Translations under genes and position numbers: made by a program
The notes under the pieces: model-generated
What the model was told of the DNA's origin: nothing
What the model saw: only the letters and a program-made list of their open reading frames with translations
Databases searched by the model: none
In this document: in pieces, positions 50,914 through 59,220 of the stretch
How the letters are laid out: each line of letters begins with the position of its first letter
Position numbering within the stretch: the stretch's first letter is position 1
Source of the DNA: Dehalobacter alkaniphilus
Lineage (GTDB): Bacteria > Bacillota > Desulfitobacteriia > Desulfitobacteriales > Syntrophobotulaceae
DNA length: 64,000 nucleotides
Direction of reading: 5' to 3'
NCBI GenBank assembly: GCA_040500365.1
Contig: CP148031.1
Location: 1,798,001 to 1,862,000 of the forward strand

Positions 50914-51795
50914 ATGAGAAACGTCAAAGTGGCAGCAACCCAGATGCGCTGCACCAGTAACGTTGAAGAAAATATTGCCGGAGCGGAGACACTGGTCAGG
51001 GAGGCGGCAGCCCGGGGAGCGCAAATTATCCTGCTGCAGGAACTCTTTGAGACCCCGTATTTCTGCCAGAAAGAAAAATCTGATTTTTACGTTTATGCTG
51101 CTGAGCTAGAAAACAATCAAGCAGTCAAACATTTCCGGAAAATTGCCAGAGAGCTGGAGATCGTCCTGCCGATCAGCTTTTATGAGAAGAAAAACTATGC
51201 ACGCTATAATACGATTGCCATGATCGATGCCGACGGTGAGATCCTCGGCAAATACAGAAAGAGTCATATCCCCGACGGACCAGGCTATGAGGAGAAATTC
51301 TATTTTAACCCCGGTGACACAGGCTTTAAAGTCTGGCAGACGCGCTACGCCACGATTGGGGTCGGCATCTGCTGGGATCAATGGTACCCGGAAGCTGCCC
51401 GCTGCATGACCTTGATGGGGGCTGAGATCCTGTTATATCCGACAGCCATCGGTTCAGAACCGCTAGATCAGACGGTTGATTCCAAAGACCATTGGCAGGC
51501 CTGCATGCTCGGCCATGCTGCCGCGAACCTGATCCCGGTGGTCGCATCCAACCGGATTGGTGTCGAGGAACAGGATGATTCCAAAATCACCTTCTATGGT
51601 TCTTCTTTCATTGCCGGGCCGCAGGGCAATAAGATAGCGGAGGCCGGACGAAACGAAGAAACTGTTCTAGTCGCGGAATTTGATCTGGACCAACTCGAGG
51701 TTCAGCGGCTGGAGTGGGGGATATTTAGAGACCGCCGGCCTGATTTATATGGAAGGATTTCTTCCTACGACGGGGAACTTTATTTATCAAAATAA
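50914..51795 (+). CDS. aguB: N-carbamoylputrescine amidase
   Basis: This 293-residue nitrilase-superfamily enzyme has the Glu-Lys-Cys triad: E43 in LLQELFETPYF, K116 in YRKSHIPDGPGY and C153 in GICWDQWYPE. The PDGPGYEEKFYFNPGD block and IGSEPLDQTVDSKDHWQ are typical of AguB. It hydrolyses N-carbamoylputrescine to putrescine, CO2 and ammonia, downstream of AguA. GGGAAGGAATA precedes the ATG. Distinct from the omega-amidase-like paralogue at 11302. Confidence 0.94.
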   Translation: MRNVKVAATQMRCTSNVEENIAGAETLVREAAARGAQIILLQELFETPYFCQKEKSDFYVYAAELENNQAVKHFRKIARELEIVLPISFYEKKNYARYNTIAMIDADGEILGKYRKSHIPDGPGYEEKFYFNPGDTGFKVWQTRYATIGVGICWDQWYPEAARCMTLMGAEILLYPTAIGSEPLDQTVDSKDHWQACMLGHAAANLIPVVASNRIGVEEQDDSKITFYGSSFIAGPQGNKIAEAGRNEETVLVAEFDLDQLEVQRLEWGIFRDRRPDLYGRISSYDGELYLSK

Positions 51796-51873
51796 TCCAT
51801 TATCTAACATGAATTTGTAGTTCTTAAATCTCGAGTACTTTATTAACCTTTATAAGGTGAGAGGAGGCTCTAT

Positions 51874-52368
51874 ATGAACAAAAGCGGCTTATTTTGGGGA
51901 ATCATTCTAATCCTTACAGGAGGCTTGCTGCTTATAGATAATCTTGGCAACTGGCAAATCTTCAGTATGGAATTTCTTTGGCCGGTATTGATCCTTATTC
52001 TCGGTCTTGCTTTTGAATTCAACTATTTCAGTAAGAAAGAAAGCCCCGGATTGCTAGTTCCCGGTGGTATCCTTACCGTTATTGGTCTGTTGTTCATCTT
52101 TGAGACTTTTACGCACTGGCAGTTTTCCGGATATACCTGGCCGGTCTATCCGCTGGCTGTTGCAGTCGGTCTGTTTCAACTCTATTTATTTTCCGGACGC
52201 CCGCGCGGTCTGCTGGTGCCTGTTTTTATTCTAACCGCTGTAGCGTGCATATCCTTTACTGGGATGTTTGTAACGTCAATTCAGCGCTATATAGATCTAG
52301 GCCTGGTGGTCCCGATCCTGCTGATTCTGGCAGGTCTTATCCTGATCATCCAAAGGAAAAAAACATGA
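51874..52368 (+). CDS. Small membrane protein, LiaF/DUF5668-like
   Basis: This 164-residue membrane protein has about six hydrophobic segments, beginning GLFWGIILILTGGLLLIDNLG, a pattern of LiaI/LiaF-type transmembrane domains (WxxxLIxxGLxxLL). The repeated FLWPVLILILGLAFE and PVYPLAVAVGLFQLYLF units suggest internal duplication. No soluble C-terminal domain is present. GAGAGGAGG precedes the ATG. The function is probably envelope-related but unknown. Confidence 0.8.
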   Translation: MNKSGLFWGIILILTGGLLLIDNLGNWQIFSMEFLWPVLILILGLAFEFNYFSKKESPGLLVPGGILTVIGLLFIFETFTHWQFSGYTWPVYPLAVAVGLFQLYLFSGRPRGLLVPVFILTAVACISFTGMFVTSIQRYIDLGLVVPILLILAGLILIIQRKKT

Positions 52369-52432
52369 ACTAAATTTGAAAACCATGTAAAAAGAATCTG
52401 ATCTGGATGATAATATCTATTGCATAATATTA

Positions 52433-52542
52433 ATCAAATAAATGTATGAATATTCAGAGTCTGACTATTCATACATTTATTGATTATTCATACATTTATT
52501 GATTATTCATACATTTATTGATTATTCATACATTTATTGACA
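52433..52542. repeat. Four tandem 19-mers plus one inverted copy upstream of a promoter
   Basis: The unit ATTCATACATTTATTGATT occurs four times from 52467 to 52542, the last ending TTGACA. An inverted copy (TCAAATAAATGTATGAAT) lies at 52433-52450. The final repeat supplies the -35 box (52537-52542) of the promoter for the riboswitch transcript. Copies could bind a regulator or vary in number. Confidence 0.85.
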
Positions 52543-52565
52543 GATTTCGTGTATTTTACTATAAT
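52537..52565 (+). promoter_or_regulatory. Consensus promoter of the riboswitch-GGDEF transcript
   Basis: TTGACA (52537-52542), 17 nt, TATAAT (52560-52565). Transcription should begin near 52572, just before the aptamer. Confidence 0.85.
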
Positions 52566-52578
52566 TAAGTTAAAATCA

Positions 52579-52668
52579 TATGATCCATTGGCAAACCTGT
52601 TGAAAAGCAGGGACGCAAAGCTACGAGTCTAAGTGCTGAAGCATATTGACAGTCGGGTTGCACACAGA
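52579..52668 (+). ncRNA. c-di-GMP riboswitch aptamer (GEMM-I)
   Basis: The sequence carries the GEMM-I hallmarks: GGCAAACC, a GAAA tetraloop-like turn (GTTGAAAAGC), GGGACGCAAAGC, then GAGTCTAAG and CAGTCGGGTTGC in the right order and spacing. GEMM-I aptamers bind cyclic di-GMP. It is followed by a terminator stem (52679-52707) and a GGDEF/HD-GYP gene, so it probably feeds back on c-di-GMP turnover. Whether ligand turns the gene on or off cannot be read with certainty. Confidence 0.92.
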
Positions 52669-52678
52669 AGATGAAAAC

Positions 52679-52707
52679 CGCGGCTGCTTTGGCCGCGATT
52701 TTTTTTT
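52679..52707 (+). terminator. Riboswitch expression-platform terminator
   Basis: CGCGGC pairs with GCCGCG around TGCTTTG and is followed by nine T. It lies between the GEMM-I aptamer and the start at 52726. Confidence 0.85.
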
Positions 52708-52725
52708 CTGAGGAGGGGATTTAAT

Positions 52726-54399
52726 GTGACAGCGGATTCGATCGTCGCAGGCAGTATTTCGATTACCCTGGTCTTGTTGATATCTTACGGCTTTTTATAT
52801 TTTTCCGAGAAAAAACACTATTTCTTGGCATGGAGCCTTTCTATTGTAATGATGATGATTACCTATCTTTCCAGAATTGCATTGCTGGAAACCGGCAGCC
52901 AGTCGCTGGTGCTTCCAATTATCAACTATGCCTCTTCGATTGCAGGCTACTGGCTGGTATTCAAGGGTACGCAGCTATTTTTTAAGAAAAGCTATCCAGT
53001 GTTCTGGGATATCAGCGCAGGTTTTTTGATCCTTACTTTTATATGTATTACTGTCCAAGGACTCCCGACAACCGCTCTTTTACTTCTGTCTGTTGTCTGC
53101 ATCATCGCATTGTTGTCCAAAGCAGCTATTACATGTTTTAAAGCAAAAACACCCCAAAGCTCGATCAGAATAATGCTTGGCTATACCTATATTTTTTGGG
53201 CCTTGTCGATTTTACTTTACCCGTTGTGCAAATTTATGAAGGTCATTCCATCATCTGTCGGTTATTTAGTTGCCGGCGTTGTTGGTCTGCTTGCTTATCT
53301 CAATATGCAGGCCCTGTACTTCCAAAGCATCCGGGAGGAGCTCGAAAGCAAAGAAGCTAATATCAGGCACCTTATTGTTTATGACAAATTAACCGGCGCC
53401 TACAGCCGTACTTATTTTGAAAACACGCTGGAAAATTTCCTGAAGAAAACCCTCATGCCTGCAACATTGGTCATGGGGGATTTTAATGGTCTGAAACTGA
53501 TCAACGACACCTTTGGTCATGAAAAAGGGGATGAATTGCTTGCTGACGGGATCAGAATCATGCAAGAGACGATTGGCACTGAGAATGTGATTATCCGATG
53601 GGGCGGGGACGAATTTATCATTATCATGCCTGGTGTGCCGCTTGATCAGGCCGGCGTGCTTTTAAACAATATCAAAAACAATTTAAAAATCTCCCGCCCG
53701 CAAACGGTACCAATAGATATCTCGTTTGGCCTGACGGTTTATGAGAACAGGGAACAACCCCTGGCAAAAATGATCAGCCAGGCTGAGGAAAAAATGTATA
53801 GCAACAAACTAAATGAAAGCAAGAAATCTCGCCTTGCCATCATCGAGTTCCTGGAAAAACTGCTCTGGGAAAAAGATTATCAGACGGAAGCCCATGTCAT
53901 GAGGCTGAAAAGTCTGGTCAGTAAATTCGGCAATCAGATCGGCTTGTCCTCAAGAGAGATCGTCGAACTGGTCCAGGTTGCGATGCTGCATGATATCGGC
54001 AAGATCGGTGTTCCGGGGGAAATCTTAAAAAAACAAGGCGAATTGACCCCGGAAGAATGGAGCATTATGAAAAAACATTCCGAAATCGGCTATCGGATCA
54101 CGCAGTCGTCCAGGGAATTAGCGCATGTCTCAGAAGCCGTTCTCGGTCATCATGAATGGTGGAATGGAAAAGGTTACCCGCAGGGGCTGAAAGAAGATGA
54201 AATCCCGCTGTTCTCGAGGATTGTATCCATTGTTGATTCCTACGATGTGATCACGCATGAAAGGCCTTATAAACGGGCCATGGACCCGTATAGTGCACTT
54301 GTAGAAATCAATAAATGCGCCGGCAAACAATTTGATCCATATCTGGTTACTGTTTTTAACAAGATTATGCAGGAATCCCTTGTTGTGAATGATAGGTAA
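52726..54399 (+). CDS. Membrane GGDEF - HD-GYP protein under a c-di-GMP riboswitch
   Basis: The 557-residue protein has about seven N-terminal membrane helices (residues ~5-210), a GGDEF domain (~220-375; RWGGDEF at 293-297, intact) and an HD-GYP domain (~385-555; HDIGKIGVPG with H422, and HHEWWNGKGYPQG). It could therefore both make (diguanylate cyclase) and degrade (phosphodiesterase) c-di-GMP; which activity dominates is unknown. The start is GTG 52726 behind GAGGAGGGG. The mRNA leader carries a c-di-GMP riboswitch and terminator. YbjQ follows 28 nt downstream. Confidence 0.93.
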   Translation: MTADSIVAGSISITLVLLISYGFLYFSEKKHYFLAWSLSIVMMMITYLSRIALLETGSQSLVLPIINYASSIAGYWLVFKGTQLFFKKSYPVFWDISAGFLILTFICITVQGLPTTALLLLSVVCIIALLSKAAITCFKAKTPQSSIRIMLGYTYIFWALSILLYPLCKFMKVIPSSVGYLVAGVVGLLAYLNMQALYFQSIREELESKEANIRHLIVYDKLTGAYSRTYFENTLENFLKKTLMPATLVMGDFNGLKLINDTFGHEKGDELLADGIRIMQETIGTENVIIRWGGDEFIIIMPGVPLDQAGVLLNNIKNNLKISRPQTVPIDISFGLTVYENREQPLAKMISQAEEKMYSNKLNESKKSRLAIIEFLEKLLWEKDYQTEAHVMRLKSLVSKFGNQIGLSSREIVELVQVAMLHDIGKIGVPGEILKKQGELTPEEWSIMKKHSEIGYRITQSSRELAHVSEAVLGHHEWWNGKGYPQGLKEDEIPLFSRIVSIVDSYDVITHERPYKRAMDPYSALVEINKCAGKQFDPYLVTVFNKIMQESLVVNDR

Positions 54400-54427
54400 C
54401 TTAATAAACTTAATGGAGGAAATCAAC

Positions 54428-54748
54428 ATGATTTTAACAACGACACCGTCCGTAGAAGGACGCAGGATCACCGAATATTACGGGGTGATTACCGGAGAAG
54501 CCATTATGGGAGCTAATATTGTCCGCGATATTTTTGCGAGTATCACCGATGTGATCGGCGGTCGTTCCGGCACCTATGAAGAGAAACTGCAGGAAGCCCG
54601 CAATATCGCCTTGCGAGAAATGGAAGACCGGGCGTTCCAGATGGGTGCTAATGCCGTAGTCGGCATCGACCTGGATTATGAAGTCATCGGAGCCAACGGC
54701 AGCATGCTGATGGTCAGCGCTTCCGGAACCGCCGTAAGAGTAGAGTAG
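54428..54748 (+). CDS. YbjQ/UPF0145 family protein
   Basis: This 106-residue protein matches the UPF0145 family in length and sequence: MILTTTPSVEGRRITEYYGV at the start, GGRSGTYEEKLQEAR, then GANAVVGIDLDYEV. Members form cytosolic pentamers of unknown function. I chose ATG 54428 behind TGGAGGAAATC; in-frame ATGs at 54389 and 54413 are less likely. It is probably co-transcribed with the GGDEF/HD-GYP gene. Confidence 0.92.
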   Translation: MILTTTPSVEGRRITEYYGVITGEAIMGANIVRDIFASITDVIGGRSGTYEEKLQEARNIALREMEDRAFQMGANAVVGIDLDYEVIGANGSMLMVSASGTAVRVE

Positions 54749-54765
54749 TTCCAATGGAGGTTAAT

Positions 54766-55386
54766 ATGATAAGGATAACTCAAAATCAAATTGAACCAGC
54801 TGCTAAGCTTCTGACAGAGTGTTTTATTGATGATCCCTTAACTATTTTGCAAACAAAAGGGATAACAAATGAGAAAGAATTTCTAAAAAAGCTATTCCAG
54901 GTGCAATTAGATATATTTGAAAAAACAAGAGATGTTTATTCGCTAGACAATAAGTTAAATTCTATCATTATAGGCTACGAAAAAAAGAAATCTAAATTGT
55001 TAAAGCAACTTATACTAAGTATACAGGCGTCATCAAAATTACGACACCAAATTAGTAAAGCGGATTTTAAATTATATACAGATAACGTTAAAACTGTATC
55101 TAAAGCTATTGATCTAAACTGGCAAAAACAATTTATCACAAAGAACTATTATCATATAAATGTAATTGTTGTTGCCCAAGAAGAACGGGGCAAAGGTAAC
55201 TTAAGGGCATTGATTACCCCCATTGTTAAGCATTGTAATGAAAATAATATTCCAATAATCTTAGAAACTGTTAATTCTAAACAAATTGCAATATATGAGC
55301 ATTTTGGATTTAACTTAATTAAAACTATGTCAGATAGCCATACCGGACTAAATCAATATTGTTTTATCAAATATCCTAATTCTTAA
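54766..55386 (+). CDS. GNAT family N-acetyltransferase
   Basis: This 206-residue protein has a weak GNAT core: HINVIVVAQEERGKGNLRALI (acetyl-CoA binding motif A, near residue 130) and IILETVNSKQIAIYEHFGFNL. The substrate is unknown. ATG 54766 follows TGGAGGTTAAT. The gene is clearly more AT-rich and Lys/Asn-rich than its neighbours, which suggests recent transfer. A short hairpin follows its stop. Confidence 0.85.
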   Translation: MIRITQNQIEPAAKLLTECFIDDPLTILQTKGITNEKEFLKKLFQVQLDIFEKTRDVYSLDNKLNSIIIGYEKKKSKLLKQLILSIQASSKLRHQISKADFKLYTDNVKTVSKAIDLNWQKQFITKNYYHINVIVVAQEERGKGNLRALITPIVKHCNENNIPIILETVNSKQIAIYEHFGFNLIKTMSDSHTGLNQYCFIKYPNS

Positions 55387-55397
55387 ACATCTGGGGA

Positions 55398-55415
55398 GCC
55401 GCCATCCATGGCGGC
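55398..55415. terminator. Hairpin after the GNAT gene
   Basis: GCCGCCAT, CC, ATGGCGGC: perfect 8-bp arms followed by AATTATTTATT. The T-tract is interrupted, so termination is only likely. Confidence 0.6.
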
Positions 55416-55432
55416 AATTATTTATTGCATAA

Positions 55433-55546
55433 GATGATCCTTTTGAAGGAGAAACGCTTAAGTACCAGCATCAAATGATAGAGGCCTATGCCCGCAGCAA
55501 ACGGGGCAAGGCTTTTATTTTTGTACTGTCATGGATCAAATTGTAA
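55433..55546 (+). pseudogene. Possible gene fragment
   Basis: An open stretch of 38 codons without a start encodes DDPFEGETLKYQHQMIEAYA, then RSKRGKAFIFVLSWIKL and a stop. Composition looks protein-like, but I do not recognise it. It may be the 3' end of a lost gene in the 332-bp gap before comX; no other feature was identified there. Confidence 0.3.
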
Positions 55547-55718
55547 ACTTCGACAAAACATCCCATTATTCGCTAAAGGAATATGGTGCTTTTTGAAGAA
55601 TTTCCCTTATAATTGATCAAGCTGAAGGAAATGTACCAGAATGAATGAAAACTTTGACTAAAGACTACTTTCAGTAAGACAAACGGTAAATTTTTTTATT
55701 ATGAAAGGGGTTTTCAGG

Positions 55719-55907
55719 ATGAACTATGAAGGTATTGCCAATTTGGTTCATGAATGTGTCAAAGATCCCAAGAACGTGTTAACCCAGGAAAAACACCGTA
55801 AAGTTAAACCTACTGAGTTCTCTGTAATTCAGAGAGTTGTTTTCAGGGATGAAGTTTCCGGGGGTACTATTGCATTAGAAGTAGGTCCTCTAGCTACGTG
55901 GCAATAA
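55719..55907 (+). CDS. comX: ComX-like pre-pheromone
   Basis: This 62-residue protein has the size and context of ComX pheromone precursors. The mature ComX peptide is cut from the C-terminus and isoprenylated on a Trp close to the end; here the only Trp is W61, in GPLATWQ. The N-terminal part (MNYEGIANLVHECVKDPKNV) resembles the ComX leader. ATG 55719 follows AAAGGGG; an in-frame ATG at 55701 would add six residues. It lies 4 nt before the ComQ-like prenyltransferase gene and upstream of the kinase and regulator. ComX sequences are hypervariable, so identification rests on Trp position, size and synteny. Confidence 0.8.
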   Translation: MNYEGIANLVHECVKDPKNVLTQEKHRKVKPTEFSVIQRVVFRDEVSGGTIALEVGPLATWQ

Positions 55908-55911
55908 TACA

Positions 55912-56859
55912 ATGAATCTTCAGTTTGATCAGATTATTTATACGGAAATTGATAGAATTTTAAAAATGTACGGACTCAGTGCAGAAATGGTCCGGATGAT
56001 CCAAACTTCGCTTAATGCCGACAGCCCAACGGGTGAGCTATTTAAATGGGCTCATCTGACCAGTATGAGCTGTGAGTGTACAGGCGGGGATGCGGAAGCT
56101 ACGCTGCCAGGGGGGATCGGTATGGAGTTCTTTGCCCTGGCAGCGGATATTTTTGACGATATTCAGGACAAGGATCATGAGGATTTGCCCTGGCGCCGGA
56201 TCCCCGAGGCCAATGCCATTAATCTGGCGAATTGTCTTTTAATGCTTAGTTTTGAAGCTATAGCTGCAATACCGGATGACAGGATTTACAGGGAAGTCTG
56301 TACAGCGCTGCAGCGTATGGGAATCACGGCCAGTAACGGACAGTTCCAGGAGTTTCTCTATGCGGACAGCCCCCAGGTATCGCTGGAACAATACTTTGAT
56401 ATGGTAAGGCAAAAGTCAGGTAGTATTACGGCCTGTGCTTGTAAGGTAGGGGCCATTCTGGGAAACGCTACGGAACCGCTTGCAGAAACAATGGCCGAGT
56501 TTGGTCTCAATTTCGGGATTATGAATCAAATCCGTAACGATCTCAACGATTTTCTAGATTTTGAAAATAAGAAAGATTTTGTGAGCAATAAGAAAACCCT
56601 GCCGTACGTATATTTATGTCATACGCTCAAAGGCGAAACAGCCGGACAGTTTATAAGATTAACGCAAACTAACGGCGAAGGACCACAAGCATTTGGAGAT
56701 AAAGAAAAACAACAGTTGAAACAAATTGCTGCCGAAGAAGGGGTTGCGCAGTACTGCACCGTGATGTTTGAGATTTACCGTCAAAAAGCCCTGGAAAATC
56801 TGGAGGAAATTCCTGTTCCGGAAAAACAAAAGGAGAAGATGATAAAACTTGTGGGATAG
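55912..56859 (+). CDS. comQ: ComQ-like isoprenyl transferase
   Basis: This 315-residue protein belongs to the all-alpha isoprenyl diphosphate synthase fold. The first Asp-rich motif is DDIQDKD (D82, D83, D86) and the second, atypical one is QIRNDLNDF with K/D following (near 215-233), as in ComQ proteins. ComQ modifies the Trp of ComX with a prenyl group and helps process it. It starts 4 nt after comX and overlaps the comP start by 11 nt, which suggests translational coupling. A general polyprenyl synthase role is less likely given the neighbours. Confidence 0.88.
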   Translation: MNLQFDQIIYTEIDRILKMYGLSAEMVRMIQTSLNADSPTGELFKWAHLTSMSCECTGGDAEATLPGGIGMEFFALAADIFDDIQDKDHEDLPWRRIPEANAINLANCLLMLSFEAIAAIPDDRIYREVCTALQRMGITASNGQFQEFLYADSPQVSLEQYFDMVRQKSGSITACACKVGAILGNATEPLAETMAEFGLNFGIMNQIRNDLNDFLDFENKKDFVSNKKTLPYVYLCHTLKGETAGQFIRLTQTNGEGPQAFGDKEKQQLKQIAAEEGVAQYCTVMFEIYRQKALENLEEIPVPEKQKEKMIKLVG

Positions 56860-59194
56860 ATTTATTAATCGGAAAATATATTATATTGCGAGTATCTTCT
56901 TTATTGTGCTGGGGCTTGTTTATTTTGTTACTTGTCTGAATCAACCCTATATCGGTATTAACCTTAAAAACATTGATGGTAACTGGCTGGTTACTATCTG
57001 TGATCCTCATGGTGAAGGATATCAATCCGGTATCCGGCTTGGGGATCAGATCCTGAAAGTTGATGGGATGGACCCGGAAAAATTTGGTTCGACACATAAA
57101 TGGGGATTACTGGAACGCGCTCACACAATTAAATTTTGTACAGCAGATAGTTCGACAGTACAGCAAATTACAATAGAAAATCTGCCCGATTGGATCATGG
57201 TTTTAAGCCAAACTCCATTGTATATTATAGGTCTTGTTTTTTGGTTAGTGGGCTTTATAGCCTGGTATAAGAGGCCTTTTTTGAAAGAAGTGCGTCTTTT
57301 ATTTTGGCTGCTTTGGCTATTTGCGGTGGCAATTGTTCTCACACATGCTTCCGGGTGTGCTTTACCTTTGGCTAAGGAATTAGAATATATTACATTCTCG
57401 TTGGCTCCTGTGCTTCTGATTGTTTTTACTTCAAATTTTCTATTGAATAATAAAACGAAATCAATTGGGAGTAAAATAACATTTGCTTGCTTTACAGTGA
57501 TTTCGATTCTAACTGCTTTACACTCCTGGGGCTTCATACACCTACCAGACTTACTAAGAGAACTGGCTTTGTCTAATATGATTATTGGTATCATATTTTC
57601 AGTATGGAATCTGTGCCAAGCATTCCTTTTGCCCAAAGAACAACCGAAAAAAAATGAGGCTGGAATTCTCTTATCGGGAATCGTAATTGGCTTCTTTCCA
57701 AGTATATTGTTTGTTGCTCTTCCACAAATTTTTTATTTGCAGCAGCTTTTTACTGAAGTGAGTTATTTATTCATTTTGGCTATTCCGTTTTCCTTATATT
57801 ACGTTATCGTGAACAAATACTTACCAGACAGCCGCAGGATATATAAAACAATAATCACAAACTTTCTTGCAGCATTCATTTTAAGCATTATTGTCCATTA
57901 TTTTTTATACTTGGGTAAAATTATCAAGATAGTCAGCGCTGAATCCTATTTGGCAACATTTGTGCTATGCCTGTTGTTTTTTGTTTGCTTTTATCTTCTC
58001 CGACTAATTATCAGTAAATTATTGGAAAGGTTTAGCTTTTTCCAAACAAATATCAGCCTAAAACATAGGGTTACAGAGCTCAACAACAGCATAACCTCCC
58101 TTATCTGTGAAGACCACATTTTTGAAGAAGCAATCAAGAAGCTAGGAATTGACGGGGTGTTCATCATTGTTGAAAATGCACAGACCGGTTGCTTGAGAAA
58201 AGCGGTTGGCCGGTTTAGGAAAAACCACCAAGAACAGTCCGAATTAGAAGCGTATTTTCGTAGAAACCAAATACAAGATCTGGAAGCAAGATTTCTTTCG
58301 GACGATTGTCCCGCTGAGATTTTTGTGCCGTTTGTCTCCCATAATTCCACTTGTGGCATTTTCTTTGGGCACCGCTATTCTCATATCAAATTCGAAAAGT
58401 CCGAATTACCTTTTCTTACTTTACTTGCCGGTCAGCTGGCTTACGAAGTGCTGATGCTGCTCGTCATCGGTGACCTAACCAAGGAAATTAATAACTTGAC
58501 CCTAACATCCTGGTGCTCCCGGAGAAGAAACTGGGAACTTCAGGGTATAACAAATTCCTTAATTCGGATGATTGAGCAAGACAGAGGAAGTCTGGCCAAA
58601 GAAATATTGGATGGCCCGGTACATAGTGCTCTGGATATAAGCCGCCTGCTGAAAATATTGGAAAAAGAAAATCTCGGTGATGATACGACCCAACAGGTGG
58701 TTTCCCGGATCAGAAATCAGATCAATGATCTGAACTATGATCTGAATCAAACGGTTCACAATTTGCGTCCGCTGGTTTTATCGGATTTGGGTTTAATTCC
58801 TGCCATACAATCGCTGTCTCAGGATATTATGCTAAAGGAACCAAATTTCATTATACTGGAAACAGAAGGTATTGAGTTAAATGATCGTTTTGCAGAAGAC
58901 GTCGAAATAGCCGCTTACCGCTTTATACAAAAAGCAATAATCAATTCACTGCGTTATTCCGGTTCAAAGAAGCAGACAGTCCGTGTTGAACTAAGTGGAG
59001 ATAAATTAGAATTAACGGTGAAGGATAATGGACAAGGTTTCGATCCTGATCAACTTGAAAAAGGATCGTTAGGCGGGGCACATTTCGGTTTAGCAATCAT
59101 GAAAGAACGTATTGAGAGCCTAGGGGGACAAATGCTGATCAGTTCCGGCTTTCAGAGAGGTACAACGCTTAAAGCTACGATTCCGGTATATTAA
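56849..59194 (+). CDS. comP: ComP-like sensor histidine kinase with altered H-box
   Basis: The 781-residue kinase has an N-terminal membrane helix, a PDZ-like extracellular loop (GEGYQSGIRLGDQILKVDGM, residues ~50-100), about eight more membrane helices to ~390, a GAF-like region, and a C-terminal HisKA_3/HATPase_c core. That layout matches ComP. In the usual E-L/I-H-D-G motif the His is replaced: the sequence is KEILDGPVHSALD, with L587 at the acceptor position and a His at 592. The ATP site (DNGQGFDPDQLEKGS, HFGLAIMKERI) is intact. The start is TTG 56849 behind AAAAGGAG. Confidence 0.88.
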   Translation: MWDRFINRKIYYIASIFFIVLGLVYFVTCLNQPYIGINLKNIDGNWLVTICDPHGEGYQSGIRLGDQILKVDGMDPEKFGSTHKWGLLERAHTIKFCTADSSTVQQITIENLPDWIMVLSQTPLYIIGLVFWLVGFIAWYKRPFLKEVRLLFWLLWLFAVAIVLTHASGCALPLAKELEYITFSLAPVLLIVFTSNFLLNNKTKSIGSKITFACFTVISILTALHSWGFIHLPDLLRELALSNMIIGIIFSVWNLCQAFLLPKEQPKKNEAGILLSGIVIGFFPSILFVALPQIFYLQQLFTEVSYLFILAIPFSLYYVIVNKYLPDSRRIYKTIITNFLAAFILSIIVHYFLYLGKIIKIVSAESYLATFVLCLLFFVCFYLLRLIISKLLERFSFFQTNISLKHRVTELNNSITSLICEDHIFEEAIKKLGIDGVFIIVENAQTGCLRKAVGRFRKNHQEQSELEAYFRRNQIQDLEARFLSDDCPAEIFVPFVSHNSTCGIFFGHRYSHIKFEKSELPFLTLLAGQLAYEVLMLLVIGDLTKEINNLTLTSWCSRRRNWELQGITNSLIRMIEQDRGSLAKEILDGPVHSALDISRLLKILEKENLGDDTTQQVVSRIRNQINDLNYDLNQTVHNLRPLVLSDLGLIPAIQSLSQDIMLKEPNFIILETEGIELNDRFAEDVEIAAYRFIQKAIINSLRYSGSKKQTVRVELSGDKLELTVKDNGQGFDPDQLEKGSLGGAHFGLAIMKERIESLGGQMLISSGFQRGTTLKATIPVY

Positions 59195-59220
59195 GATACA
59201 ATTGAAGTTAGGTGGGTTAA

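Noticed and set aside
52433..52542. Tandem 19-mers as a CRISPR array
   Set aside because: The repeats are directly adjacent with no spacers and no cas genes are nearby.
55640..55700. ComA-box or consensus promoter upstream of comX
   Set aside because: A TTGACT occurs near 55652, but no -10 at proper spacing and no dyad of the ComA type was found.
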